Assembly: GCA_021785155.1 (NCBI GenBank)
Contig: JAJYGE010000342.1
Span: 1 to 11,262, forward strand
Source: Planctomycetota bacterium
GTDB lineage: Bacteria; Planctomycetota; Phycisphaerae; WQYP01
Reading direction: 5' to 3'
DNA length: 11,262 nucleotides
The position numbers and the translations under genes were made by a program. Under the pieces are notes generated by a model. The model was given only the letters and a program-made list of their open reading frames with translations, did no database searches and was not told the origin of the DNA. Shown here one piece after another: positions 1 to 7,854 of this stretch (within the stretch, counting starts at the first letter, position 1; every line of letters starts with the position of its first letter).

Positions 1-28
1 CTCACATAAATGCTCACTGGTTCCGCAG

Positions 29-111
29 GCGATTTCCCGATCGAAGCTAAACTTTGGATACGAACGGCAAATAATAATATGACGAGATCAGATAAGATCA
101 GGGCTTCACAC
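29..111 (+). repeat. Decayed copy of transposase 3' end repeat (left copy)
   Basis: This stretch aligns with the reverse complement of 10859-10935 at roughly three quarters identity by eye. A shared 12-base block GAAGCTAAACTT is followed by GGAT-CGAAC, AATAATAAT-TGAC and GATCAGG-CTT-ACAC. Removing one extra T near position 55 restores a reading frame EAKLGYERQIII followed by TGA. It ends at the same stop as EAKLGCEQGIIM in the right-hand copy, so the sequence looks like the 3' end of a coding region plus about 35 bases of flank. The frame is broken by the extra T and by a TAA at 7-9, so this copy is dead. The rest of 1-203 shows no gene; a small hairpin (GCGAC/GTCGC) lies at 160-174 without a T-tract. 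Confidence 0.6.
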
Positions 112-203
112 GTTTCAAAACCTGATGGAAATGGATACCCCCTATGCGGGTTACTTACGGCGACGATTTGTCGCGCCGCTGATTTTCAGCGATACTCTTG
201 GCG

Positions 204-941
204 ATGGTTGAAACGCATCAATTTACGGTTATTCTCCCGGCCGCGGGCAAAAGTACGCGCTTTGCGGCGGGGGATAAATTATTGATGGACATTGGCGGTT
301 TGACGGTTTTACAGCGGGCGGTGGCATTGTTTACGGGCCGGGCGGATGTGGCTGGCGTCGTCATTGCCACCGGTGAAGATCGCATTGACGTTTACCGCGA
401 ACATCTGCAAAGTGTTTTACGCGGCAAACCGCTGCATATTTTGCCCGGCGGATCGGAACGATGGGAAAGTGTTTATAAAGCATTGGCCGGCGGAAAGGTG
501 CAAACGCCCTTTGTTGCGGTTCATGATGCGGCCCGCCCCATGACACCGCCGGAAGTCATTGATGCCGCATTCGCGGGCGCGGTGGCGCACGGCGCAGCAT
601 TGCCGGTTCTGGCGGAACCCGCCACACTCAAACGTCTGCGGGCGGATCAGGTGGTTATGCAAACGGTGGATCGGGCCGGACTCTTTCAGGCCCAGACGCC
701 GCAGTGCTTTCGCACCGAATTACTATTGCGGGGCTTCGAGACTTTAATTCAGGCCAAGCGCATCAGCCATGTAACCGATGACGCGCAGATTATTGAATTA
801 ACCGGCGGCACGGTGCTGGGCACACGGGGCGATGCGTTAAATATCAAGCTGACCACGACTGGTGATGCCCGATTATGCGCAGCCATTGCCGCCGGACTCG
901 AGGCGGCACACGTGCCGGGGCATGGGAGCCGACAACGATGA
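204..941 (+). CDS. ispD: IspD, 2-C-methyl-D-erythritol 4-phosphate cytidylyltransferase
   Basis: Cytosolic enzyme of the MEP isoprenoid pathway that joins CTP and 2-C-methyl-D-erythritol 4-phosphate to give CDP-methylerythritol. The 245-residue product has the usual family length and motifs in order: the CTP-binding loop PAAGKSTRF (12-20) with a nearby Lys (K25), GGSERWESV (82-90), VHDAARP (106-112), TLKR with a retained Lys near 143, QTPQ (164-167), TDDA (191-194) and the C-terminal NIKLTT segment. The loop has GKS where many homologues have GxG. ATG at 204 is chosen so that the protein begins just before the first beta strand; TTG at 198 is possible, and neither has a clear Shine-Dalgarno. 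The stop overlaps the polX start (ATGA). No ispF is adjacent or fused. Confidence 0.93.
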   Translation: MVETHQFTVILPAAGKSTRFAAGDKLLMDIGGLTVLQRAVALFTGRADVAGVVIATGEDRIDVYREHLQSVLRGKPLHILPGGSERWESVYKALAGGKVQTPFVAVHDAARPMTPPEVIDAAFAGAVAHGAALPVLAEPATLKRLRADQVVMQTVDRAGLFQAQTPQCFRTELLLRGFETLIQAKRISHVTDDAQIIELTGGTVLGTRGDALNIKLTTTGDARLCAAIAAGLEAAHVPGHGSRQR

Positions 942-2746
942 ACAGAAATCAGGAAATTGCCGAATTATTCAACCGCGCGGCGGATGTGATGGCACTGTTG
1001 GAGGAGAATTCTTTCCGGGTGCTCGGCACGCGCAAAGTGGCGCGAATAATTGAAGATTTGCCGGAGGATGTGAAAATATTGCGGGAGCAAAGCCGGTTGG
1101 AGCAGACGCCGGGCATAGGCAAAGGCAGCGTGGATAAGATCAGCGAATTTTTACGCACGGGGCATATTTCAGAATTTGAAGAACTCGCGGCGCGGGTTCC
1201 GGTGGGCGTGCTGGAGATGCTGACCATCTCATCGGTAGGTGTGAAGACGGCACATCAGTTATGGAAAAAAGCGGGAATTACGACAGTGGCGGATCTCAAG
1301 AAGCATCTTGTCGCAGGCACCCTGCCGAAACTCAAAGGCCTGGGCGAAAAAAAGCAGCTTAAGATTCGCCAGAATATGGAATTTATGGAGGACGCCGGTA
1401 AACGCATCGGCATAGGCTGGGCCTTGCCTCTGGCGGAGTCTTATTGTGCCGCGGTGGCAAAAGTAAAGGGGGTTTCACAAGTTCAATATTGCGGAAGTTT
1501 GCGGCGGGGCAAGGAGACCGTGGGGGATATTGACATACTTGTATGTTCTGAGGCGGACGTGGTGGCGGCGATTACAGCGGCAGTATTGTCACATGAGCAG
1601 ACGCAGCAGACCCTGGGCACGGGTGAAACAAAAATAAGCATTCGCACCAGAGCTGGATTGCAGGTGGATTTCAGAATTGTCGCGGCACAACACTGGGGCG
1701 CGGCACTGCAATATTTCACCGGCTCTAAGGAGCACAATGTGCGTCTGCGCGAATTGGCCGTAAAGCGCGGCATGAAACTCAATGAATGGGGACTTTTCAG
1801 GGATCAGACATGTGTGGCCGGAGAAAATGAGGAGGCAATTTATGCGACACTGGAATTGGCGTGCGTTCCGCCGGAAATGCGGGAGGATCGGGGAGAAATT
1901 GAACTGGCACAACTGATGTATAAGCGCCATCGAGGCGAGAGTAGTACAGTAACCGACCCAAGACTGGAATACCTGGCGCGGGATATTCCGTCGGTTTGGC
2001 CGATACTTCAAGTATCCGACATTCGTGGCGATCTGCATTCACACACCACAGCCAGTGACGGGCATTGCGGTATTGACGATATGATCGCGGAGGCCAAGCG
2101 TCGGGGTTATGCGTATTTTGCCATTACCGACCACAGCAAATCGCAGGTTCAGGCCAACGGGCTGCGTGTGGATCGGCTCATGGAGCACATCAAGGCGATC
2201 CACGCGGCGGCGGCCAAAGTAAAGGGGATCACCGTGCTGGCCGGAAGTGAAGTGGATATTCTGGCCGACGGCTCGCTGGATTATCCCGATGACGTTTTGC
2301 GGGAACTGGATTGGGTGGTGGCATCGCCACATTCGGCGCTTGGCCAGGAAAGCGACGCGGCAACGGCCCGACTGGTTCGTGCGGCCTCGCATCCGTTCGT
2401 GGATGTGATGGGGCATCCAACCGGGCGGCTGGTGGGAGGGCGGCGCGGACTGGAACCGAATATGAAAGCGGTAATCATGGCGGCGGCCCGCAGTGGTGTG
2501 GCATTGGAAATTAATTCCCATGATCTGCGACTTGATTTGCGGGATATACACGCCAGAATGGCGGTAGAGGCGGGGGTGCCATTGTGTATTAATACCGACG
2601 CGCATCAACGCGAGGATATGGATAAAATAATATATGGTATCCTGACCGCGCGGCGGGCCTGGGCCAGGGCGGGAAATGTTCTCAATACCTGGCCATGGGA
2701 GGCCATCCGCGGACGGCAGGAATGTCGGCGTAGTGGCAACTATTGA
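938..2746 (+). CDS. polX: DNA polymerase/3'-5' exonuclease PolX
   Basis: Family X DNA polymerase fused to a PHP-type metal-dependent exonuclease/phosphoesterase, acting in gap-filling DNA repair. The 602-residue length fits bacterial PolX (about 570-600). Residues 1-150 form the 8-kDa/helix-hairpin-helix region, with TPGIGKGS near 57-64 and LKGLGEKK near 132-139. The polymerase palm has GSLRRG (186-191), catalytic DID (197-199) and a third Asp in LQVDF (D244). The PHP domain (361-602) keeps its metal ligands: HSH (367-369), TDH (397-399), SEVD with E438, SPH (H465), GHP (H493) and TDAH (553-556), so both activities should be intact. ATG at 938 overlaps the ispD stop as ATGA and has GGGAG nine bases upstream, so translational coupling is likely. 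An in-frame extension to 875 would lie inside ispD and is unlikely. Confidence 0.95.
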   Translation: MNRNQEIAELFNRAADVMALLEENSFRVLGTRKVARIIEDLPEDVKILREQSRLEQTPGIGKGSVDKISEFLRTGHISEFEELAARVPVGVLEMLTISSVGVKTAHQLWKKAGITTVADLKKHLVAGTLPKLKGLGEKKQLKIRQNMEFMEDAGKRIGIGWALPLAESYCAAVAKVKGVSQVQYCGSLRRGKETVGDIDILVCSEADVVAAITAAVLSHEQTQQTLGTGETKISIRTRAGLQVDFRIVAAQHWGAALQYFTGSKEHNVRLRELAVKRGMKLNEWGLFRDQTCVAGENEEAIYATLELACVPPEMREDRGEIELAQLMYKRHRGESSTVTDPRLEYLARDIPSVWPILQVSDIRGDLHSHTTASDGHCGIDDMIAEAKRRGYAYFAITDHSKSQVQANGLRVDRLMEHIKAIHAAAAKVKGITVLAGSEVDILADGSLDYPDDVLRELDWVVASPHSALGQESDAATARLVRAASHPFVDVMGHPTGRLVGGRRGLEPNMKAVIMAAARSGVALEINSHDLRLDLRDIHARMAVEAGVPLCINTDAHQREDMDKIIYGILTARRAWARAGNVLNTWPWEAIRGRQECRRSGNY

Positions 2747-2778
2747 AGGCCGACAATCATGCATCACGGAGTTGACTT

Positions 2779-3690
2779 ATGCCGATGAAAGCGAAAGAAC
2801 TTGTGTTACGGCTGCGAAGGCCCGCACTAACCGCCCTGGCGTTAGGAGCGGGACTGCTCTGCGGCACTGCCAATGCCAGACATCGCGCTCATGCGGCAAC
2901 ATCAGAACATTCCACCGCGAACCATCGGTTAACGGCAGTTTTGTGCACCGGAAGCGTGTTGCGGAATGTAGAAGGAAAATTAATATTGAAACCCGGCGCA
3001 CGCTACCCGGAACTGCAATTTATAAATCCTGAAAAAGGTTGGCCGCATGACGTTAAACTGCTTCCGTGCCTGACGTTGCAGGCGATGGAATCCATTGATC
3101 AGCCGCATATTGGTTTTATCGTCAGCGGAATGCTATCGCAATATCACCATCATCTTTATCTGTTACCCAGCGCGGATGTCCGGTTATTGAGAAAACACCC
3201 CAGAATGGCGGCTGCGGCCCCACCGTCGGCGGCAACGCAACCGGAAACTGCGGCAATGGCACAAGCAACCAGCGCCCAGTCGGTGCTCAATAGTCTTCTG
3301 GCACATCATATATCCCGCCCCATTGAGCAACTCGTAACGATAAAACCGATGCTGCGGGCAAAGCCGATACCGGATATGCCAATGCCGGCGGGTAGCGGAT
3401 CGTCCGTGGCCTTGCGTGAGGGAACGTATATCTGGAACCGCCCCGGACGTCTGTTATTTAATCGACGCTTGCGAGAATGGATTTATGTATTTCAGGCGGA
3501 TGGTGCCCGACTTTCCGCGCCTGCGATGATTATCCTTCCAAGTCACTTGTTGGAACGCATGGAAAAACGCAGTGATCGTGACGGGACTGAAATTAAATTT
3601 CGAATCAGTGGAAAAATCACGCAGTTCAAGGGACGCAATTATATTTTCCCAATCTACGAGAATGTCGCGCACGATCTCGGCAGATTTTAG
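2779..3690 (+). CDS. Secreted protein with a duplicated beta-rich domain, function unknown
   Basis: I do not recognise a named function. The 303-residue product starts with a Sec-type signal peptide: basic RLRR (11-14), a hydrophobic core (about 15-28), and AxA-type cleavage after TANA (near 33). The mature part contains two related modules. Module 1 (about 57-137) and module 2 (about 215-297) each have a G-x-L strand segment, an LP-x4-L-x2-ME motif (LLPCLTLQAME at 94-104; ILPSHLLERME at 252-262) and a closing segment of the pattern hydrophobic-SG-x-hydrophobic-[ST]-x-[YF] ending in LYLLP or NYIFP. An Ala/Pro/Gln/Thr-rich linker (about 144-170) separates them. Start ATG has GGAG seven bases upstream. 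The gene begins 32 bases after polX, probably as the last gene of that operon, and converges on the anti-sigma gene 7 bases away. Confidence 0.8.
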   Translation: MPMKAKELVLRLRRPALTALALGAGLLCGTANARHRAHAATSEHSTANHRLTAVLCTGSVLRNVEGKLILKPGARYPELQFINPEKGWPHDVKLLPCLTLQAMESIDQPHIGFIVSGMLSQYHHHLYLLPSADVRLLRKHPRMAAAAPPSAATQPETAAMAQATSAQSVLNSLLAHHISRPIEQLVTIKPMLRAKPIPDMPMPAGSGSSVALREGTYIWNRPGRLLFNRRLREWIYVFQADGARLSAPAMIILPSHLLERMEKRSDRDGTEIKFRISGKITQFKGRNYIFPIYENVAHDLGRF

Positions 3691-3711
3691 GGGGCGCTTA
3701 TAATTTGCCGA
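3677..3711. terminator. Hairpin across the two convergent stop codons, possible bidirectional terminator
   Basis: TCGGCAGATTTTA (3677-3689) can pair with TATAATTTGCCGA (3699-3711): 11 of 13 positions are complementary, around a 9-base GC-rich loop. The stem contains the TAG of the + strand gene (3688-3690) and the TAA of the - strand gene (3698-3700). Neither side has a good T-tract, so it is not a textbook intrinsic terminator, but it sits exactly where two converging transcripts must end. Confidence 0.45.
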
Positions 3712-4546
3712 TCAATTCCACAGGCCCCTGAGGCTGCAGGTCGCCTCCAGCGGGTTCAATGGTCACGGCCGCGGTCAATGTCGGAGAAAGTTTCATACCC
3801 TCTGGCAGCGTGGGCGTAAACATCGCAAACCCGGATTCATCAACATTAAATGTGCCGGCGGGTATTTTTTTTCTGGCCGCTGTAATCCACCATAGTTCAT
3901 AGGTCTTATCGGCGCTTAATTGTTTCAAATCCGCGGCACAAAATTTCCATATTTTTGCGTGCTGATCCCAGAACAACCGGCCGAATGCCGAGGGTTGCTG
4001 ACCCGCCCCCTGAAGCGACGCCATTTGCAGATGTGGCACTTTTAACATGTGAATAATCTGATCCGCCTGCGTAACCCTGATTCGCAGACCCTGCACACGA
4101 TTTTTCCAAATGGCAACAACTTCCGCCTCGTGCGCCATGACTTTACGATTCTGACCCTCACTAAAAGCCAGAAGCTCATGCAATCCATGGATTTGTATTT
4201 TATCAAGATACTGAATATAAAAACTCACCCCGGCGGCAATGAACAAAGCGAGGCCGGCGGCTATGGCCAGCGTAAGGCTAAGCCCCGCGTTGCGCGGTGG
4301 CATTTTAAGCGTGGTCGGCGGTACCGATTGATCAATCCGCCGCGCCAAAGCTTCCCGTAATACCCCCGGTACGGGCGTTGGAGCGGCCACAATTGCCAAA
4401 TGTGCCGCAACTTCCGCGAAATCCGCCATCAACTTCCGGCAGTGCGGGCAGCTATCAAGGTGTTCCTCGAGATGCGCACTTTCCTCCGGCACCGCGGCTC
4501 CGGCGGCTTGGATCGGGATCAGGTCTTGGGCCTCACGGCAATTCAC
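3698..4546 (-). CDS. RskA-like transmembrane anti-sigma factor
   Basis: Membrane-bound inhibitor of the ECF sigma factor encoded just upstream. The N-terminal zinc-binding anti-sigma domain shows H29-x3-C33-x2-C36 with an additional Cys at position 3. One transmembrane helix follows at about 89-111 (alanine/leucine-rich). The extracytoplasmic C-terminal region (about 175-280) has the RskA-type pattern: LFWD near its start, TYELWWIT, AGTFNVD, then VTIEPAGG with QPQGPVELIG near the end. Length is 282 residues. The GTG start at 4546 lies five bases after the sigma stop and has GGAG eight bases upstream, partly inside the sigma stop region, so the pair is probably translationally coupled. Family behaviour suggests regulated proteolysis releases the sigma factor; the inducing signal cannot be read from the sequence. 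Confidence 0.88.
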   Translation of the reverse strand: MNCREAQDLIPIQAAGAAVPEESAHLEEHLDSCPHCRKLMADFAEVAAHLAIVAAPTPVPGVLREALARRIDQSVPPTTLKMPPRNAGLSLTLAIAAGLALFIAAGVSFYIQYLDKIQIHGLHELLAFSEGQNRKVMAHEAEVVAIWKNRVQGLRIRVTQADQIIHMLKVPHLQMASLQGAGQQPSAFGRLFWDQHAKIWKFCAADLKQLSADKTYELWWITAARKKIPAGTFNVDESGFAMFTPTLPEGMKLSPTLTAAVTIEPAGGDLQPQGPVELIGKL

Positions 4547-4551
4547 AGCGT

Positions 4552-5157
4552 TTACTCCGCATCTACACCTACATTACGCAAAATCTCCCTTAGACGGATC
4601 AATCCGAGCCGAATGTGACTTTTAACGGTCCCCAGTGGAATATTGATTTTTTCGGCAATTTCCGTGTGGCTAAGTCCCTCAAAAAATGCCAGTTCCAGCG
4701 TCTGGCGCTGCGGCGGGCTTAATTGTTTTACTCCGGCGCGCACCTTTTCCTGCCGTTCGGCCAGATCGGCATATTCCACCGGTGTGCCGCGGGCAGGAAT
4801 ATCCCATCCTTTATCGGCCGCTGACTCCACCGAAATCTGGCCGCCTCGCGGCATTTTTTTGACCGCATGGGCACCTCGATGCCGGTCTATTGCCCGACTT
4901 CGGCACAGCATCACAAGATATGTCAGCGGCGCGGCGCGCTGGGTATCATAGCGATCGGCACGATTCCACACTTCCCAAAATACGTCAATAAGCAGGTCTT
5001 CAGCTTCCGCACGATCAGCCAAAAGGCGGGAACAAAGTGTCAGAAGCGTGGCGGAGTATTTATCATAAAGTGTATTCAACGCGGCGCGGTCGCGTGCTGC
5101 GATAGCCCGCATTAACACCTGATCATCCACCAGCGATCCACCAGACTCAGGGGCCAC
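4552..5157 (-). CDS. ECF RNA polymerase sigma factor (SigK/RskA type)
   Basis: Alternative sigma factor directing RNA polymerase to a stress or envelope regulon. The 201-residue form has sigma region 2 at about 27-94 (YDKYS, then DLLIDVFWEVW, then TYLVMLCRSRAIDRHR) and region 4 at about 145-193 (LSPPQRQTLELAFFEGLSH-EIAE, then the recognition helix GTVKSHIR). A longer reading from TTG at 5214 is open. GTG at 5157 is preferred because AGAGGAG lies six bases before it, the clearest ribosome binding site in this operon. It lies about 96 bases after nuoB on the same strand and just before its anti-sigma gene. No convincing promoter is visible in that gap, so co-transcription with nuoAB is possible. 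Confidence 0.9.
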   Translation of the reverse strand: MAPESGGSLVDDQVLMRAIAARDRAALNTLYDKYSATLLTLCSRLLADRAEAEDLLIDVFWEVWNRADRYDTQRAAPLTYLVMLCRSRAIDRHRGAHAVKKMPRGGQISVESAADKGWDIPARGTPVEYADLAERQEKVRAGVKQLSPPQRQTLELAFFEGLSHTEIAEKINIPLGTVKSHIRLGLIRLREILRNVGVDAE

Positions 5158-5253
5158 ATGCAACTCCTCTGGACCATCCCGAAGGACACTACCGGGGTCA
5201 AAAGTGTCTTCCAAAACGCAACAACATTCCGCAGACTTTGCGAAATACCGGCT

Positions 5254-5829
5254 TTACCGCATGGCGGAAGTCAAACGCGGCCCCAGTTCAACTTGCGGTT
5301 GAGGGGCCGGCTTATACGTCGCCGGAATGGAAATTTTCAATGGCTGGCGTTTGGATGCCGGCAGTCCATCCTGGTCAATAATCCGCTGAATGGCCATGAT
5401 GCCTTCGATGAGTGTTTCCGGACGCGGAGGACAGCCCGGTACATAAACATCCACCGGCATGAATTGATCAATGCCCTGAACGGTGGCGTAGTTATCAAAC
5501 ACACCGCCGGTGCTGGCACATGCACCCATACTGATGACCCATTTTGGCTCGGCCATCTGCAGGTAGATACGATGCAGAACTGGAACCATTTTAAAACTGA
5601 TGCGCCCCGCAACGATCAATAAATCAGCCTGACGCGGCGAAAAACGCATGACTTCAGCACCAAACCTTGCCAGATCATACCGGCTGCTGGCGGTCGCCAT
5701 AAGCTCAATGCCGCAGCAAGCGGTGGCAAACGGCAGCGGCCAGACACTCGAACGCCGACACCAGTTCACGACCTTTTTCAGATTCAGCGTCAGAAAATTG
5801 TCCGGCAATGTTGTTGGTTCAATCGACAT
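5254..5829 (-). CDS. nuoB: NADH-quinone oxidoreductase subunit B (NuoB)
   Basis: Complex I subunit of the peripheral arm that carries the terminal iron-sulfur cluster N2, next to the quinone site on the inner face of the membrane. All four ligands are visible: the tandem Cys pair in ACCGIE (C38, C39), C104 in MGACAS and C133 in PGCPPRPE. The strand motif [13 protein letters not shown] precedes C104, as usual. The 191-residue length is normal. ATG at 5829 is chosen because GGAG lies six bases upstream; another in-frame ATG at 5841 would add four residues. The gene follows nuoA by about 30 bases. It is followed by a sigma factor rather than nuoC, so the remaining subunits must be elsewhere. Confidence 0.95.
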   Translation of the reverse strand: MSIEPTTLPDNFLTLNLKKVVNWCRRSSVWPLPFATACCGIELMATASSRYDLARFGAEVMRFSPRQADLLIVAGRISFKMVPVLHRIYLQMAEPKWVISMGACASTGGVFDNYATVQGIDQFMPVDVYVPGCPPRPETLIEGIMAIQRIIDQDGLPASKRQPLKISIPATYKPAPQPQVELGPRLTSAMR

Positions 5830-5859
5830 GATATACTCCATCCTGTCCGGTTGTCGGCC

Positions 5860-6285
5860 TTAATCCCATTGAAATACGCCCTTACCCCAGGCATAAACGT
5901 AGGCCACCAGCAGAATTAATGTAAATACCAGAATACTGACAAATAATGCCCCCAGCGGCAAAGTAACCCATGCGTGGCGTTGATTATTAAATACATAAAG
6001 CCAGGGGATGATGAACAATACTTCCACATCAAAGACCAGAAACATCATCGCCACCAGATAAAAGCGCACATTGAATCGCTCTTTTGTGCTTCCCAGAGGA
6101 TCAACGCCAGACTCGTAAGATGAATCCTTCACCCGGCCCTTGCGGGCCGGCCCCAGCGTGTGGGAAATAATCACATTACCAACGCCAAAGGCCAAACCGA
6201 TCAGAAGCAGGATTCCCAGTAATGCCCATTGACTGTAATACGCCCCTATTGAGGTCGCCAGAGGAGTTGTCAGCAAGTTATACAT
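5860..6285 (-). CDS. nuoA: NADH-quinone oxidoreductase subunit A (NuoA)
   Basis: Small membrane subunit of Complex I that helps connect the peripheral and membrane arms. The 141 residues contain three hydrophobic helices (about 20-40, 75-96 and 109-131). The conserved loop between the first two has YESG (57-60), then VRFYLVAMMF and the acidic FDVE (85-88) at the helix 2 motif. YESG with Ser instead of Cys also occurs in other bacterial NuoA proteins. ATG at 6285 is used, with GGA eight bases upstream; GTG at 6288 would add one residue. It is the first gene after a sigma70-type promoter and leads a unit nuoA-nuoB-sigma-anti-sigma. Confidence 0.94.
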   Translation of the reverse strand: MYNLLTTPLATSIGAYYSQWALLGILLLIGLAFGVGNVIISHTLGPARKGRVKDSSYESGVDPLGSTKERFNVRFYLVAMMFLVFDVEVLFIIPWLYVFNNQRHAWVTLPLGALFVSILVFTLILLVAYVYAWGKGVFQWD

Positions 6286-6329
6286 CACGCAGATCCATCA
6301 TCAGTGAAACAATTCACAATCTCACAATG

Positions 6330-6359
6330 ATTATATCGGAACGCAGCGACTACGGTCAA
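6330..6359 (-). promoter_or_regulatory. Sigma70-type promoter of nuoAB
   Basis: On the - strand, TTGACC (6354-6359) and a perfect TATAAT (6330-6335) are separated by 18 bases. Transcription would start near 6322, giving a leader of about 37 bases before the nuoA ATG. A tandem 8-base repeat, TCACAATC/TCACAATG on the + strand (6314-6329), lies at the predicted start of the transcript and could be a protein site or chance. Confidence 0.65.
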
Positions 6360-6420
6360 AGGTGATCAAAAAACACACGTTACTTTCTCCCCGGCCACCG
6401 ATCCTCTATTATTGAAATTT

Positions 6421-7854
6421 ATGAAATTGGGTGGCTCGCTTACTGACCGCTTAACGCAGCAGATACAGGCTGTCGCACCCGGCCAGGGCAGCGGGGGCGT
6501 AACGATCTGCACCGCCCCGTCGCGCATGGACGTACTGGGCGGGCTTTCTCTGGAGGCCGGAGGGGTTGTTGCGCAAATGGCGCTGCCCAACCGCGCCAGC
6601 GCCGCATTACAATGGCGGAAAGATGGAAAAATAATTCTCACGGGTCGGCAGCACCGAAAGCGCCATCAACCCATTATTGTACCGATCGCGTCGCTTTTTT
6701 CCGCCGCCGACGCCCCTTCAGTCTATTCCATGACTTCAGCCGGGGAACATGATGTGTCGTGGGCCGCCCCCTTGCTCAATATTTTTAAAGCGCTGGCACG
6801 CACGGGGCATCCCCCGGTCACGGATTTCACAAATGATATCTGTTCGGGCGCGACTATTGTAATGGATTCCGATATCCGCCCCGGATCTGGGCAAGCGGCC
6901 TCCACCGCGGCAACCACAGCCCTGTTGCAGGCGATCAGCGTCAACCGCGGCATTGTACTTAGCGCGCTACAAAAAGCTCGAATTATCAGCGATGCACAAC
7001 GGGCCGCCGATGGAAATCATGGTCATGTTGTCGATGCGCTAACTGTTTTATCCGCACAAGACAGCCCCCCGGAGCATCTGCTGCGCTACAGCGCACAACC
7101 GCATTCCCTGCTGGGACAGATACCGCTTTCCAGGGATATCCGGATTTTGGCATTGGATACCGGCGTCACGTGCGCCGGCAATCGCAACATTTTCGGCGAA
7201 TTTCACCTCACCGGAGCAATGGGCGCAAAAATTATAGAAACGATTTATCGCGATCTGGGACAGCGGCATAATCCCGTCCACGGCTACCTCGGCAATGTTT
7301 CACCGGAACTGTATCGCCGCTATTTCCGCTCCATGTTGCCTCGGCGGGTGCGCGGTTCTGATTTTCTACGAACCTATGGCCCGCTGGATCCATCCGCCGG
7401 GGAAATTATTCCGGATCAGATATATGCCATTCGCACCACTCTGGATCATCTGATCAGTGAATATGAACATGCGGAACATTTTCTTCAGGCCATGGAAGAG
7501 TTGTCCGATTCACCGACCGAGACCAAAGTATCCCCCCAACGCCGGTTAATCATGCAACGTGCCGGACGATTGCTGCTGGCATCACACCACAGTTATCGCC
7601 TGCGCCTGCAATTATCCTGCCCGCAGGCGGATTGGCTGATCGATCAGTTAACCGCACCGCGTATGAATGCCGGTGCCTATGGCGCGCGGATCACCGATTG
7701 CGGCGGTGGTGGAACGGTCGCAGTACTGATGGACAACTCCGACCGTGCCACGGATGCTCTGTTGTCAACAATAAGCCGCTATAAACGGGAGATGGGATTG
7801 GATGTTGATGTGCGGCAGGCGGGATCTGCCGGCAGCGCCGGAGCTTTGATATGA
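6421..7854 (+). CDS. GHMP-family sugar kinase (galactokinase/L-arabinokinase-like)
   Basis: Predicted ATP-dependent small-molecule kinase, best resembling the kinase domain of L-arabinokinase and galactokinase. The 477 residues show the N-terminal sugar-binding-like motif APSRMDVLGG (32-41), which in L-arabinokinases reads APGRLDVMGG. A phosphate-loop region follows, PGSGQAASTAA (near 154-164), then VVDALTV with the expected catalytic Asp (D205), LDTGVTCAG (near 245-253), YLGNVSPE (near 289-296) and motif 3, GAYGARITDCGGGGTVAVL (418-436). The loop is unusual: the usual GLSSS is GQAAS, losing two serines. ATG at 6421 is chosen over TTG at 6412. There is no Shine-Dalgarno, and a TATTAT at 6407-6412 would place the start of transcription about at the ATG, so the message may be leaderless. 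The gene overlaps the next by ATGA. Substrate unknown. Confidence 0.8.
   Translation: MKLGGSLTDRLTQQIQAVAPGQGSGGVTICTAPSRMDVLGGLSLEAGGVVAQMALPNRASAALQWRKDGKIILTGRQHRKRHQPIIVPIASLFSAADAPSVYSMTSAGEHDVSWAAPLLNIFKALARTGHPPVTDFTNDICSGATIVMDSDIRPGSGQAASTAATTALLQAISVNRGIVLSALQKARIISDAQRAADGNHGHVVDALTVLSAQDSPPEHLLRYSAQPHSLLGQIPLSRDIRILALDTGVTCAGNRNIFGEFHLTGAMGAKIIETIYRDLGQRHNPVHGYLGNVSPELYRRYFRSMLPRRVRGSDFLRTYGPLDPSAGEIIPDQIYAIRTTLDHLISEYEHAEHFLQAMEELSDSPTETKVSPQRRLIMQRAGRLLLASHHSYRLRLQLSCPQADWLIDQLTAPRMNAGAYGARITDCGGGGTVAVLMDNSDRATDALLSTISRYKREMGLDVDVRQAGSAGSAGALI

Noticed and set aside
10..285. 91-codon + strand frame at the window start
   Set aside because: It runs through the decayed repeat and into ispD in another frame, and its only recognisable part is the frameshifted repeat sequence.
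1589..2767. Several long - strand open frames opposite polX (for example 2039-2767)
   Set aside because: They are mirror frames of a strongly coding + strand gene whose catalytic motifs are all intact.
5158..5253. TTGACC with GATGGT 17 bases downstream as a promoter for the sigma gene
   Set aside because: The -10 matches only three of six positions. No better candidate, including an ECF-type GGAA promoter, is convincing in this gap.
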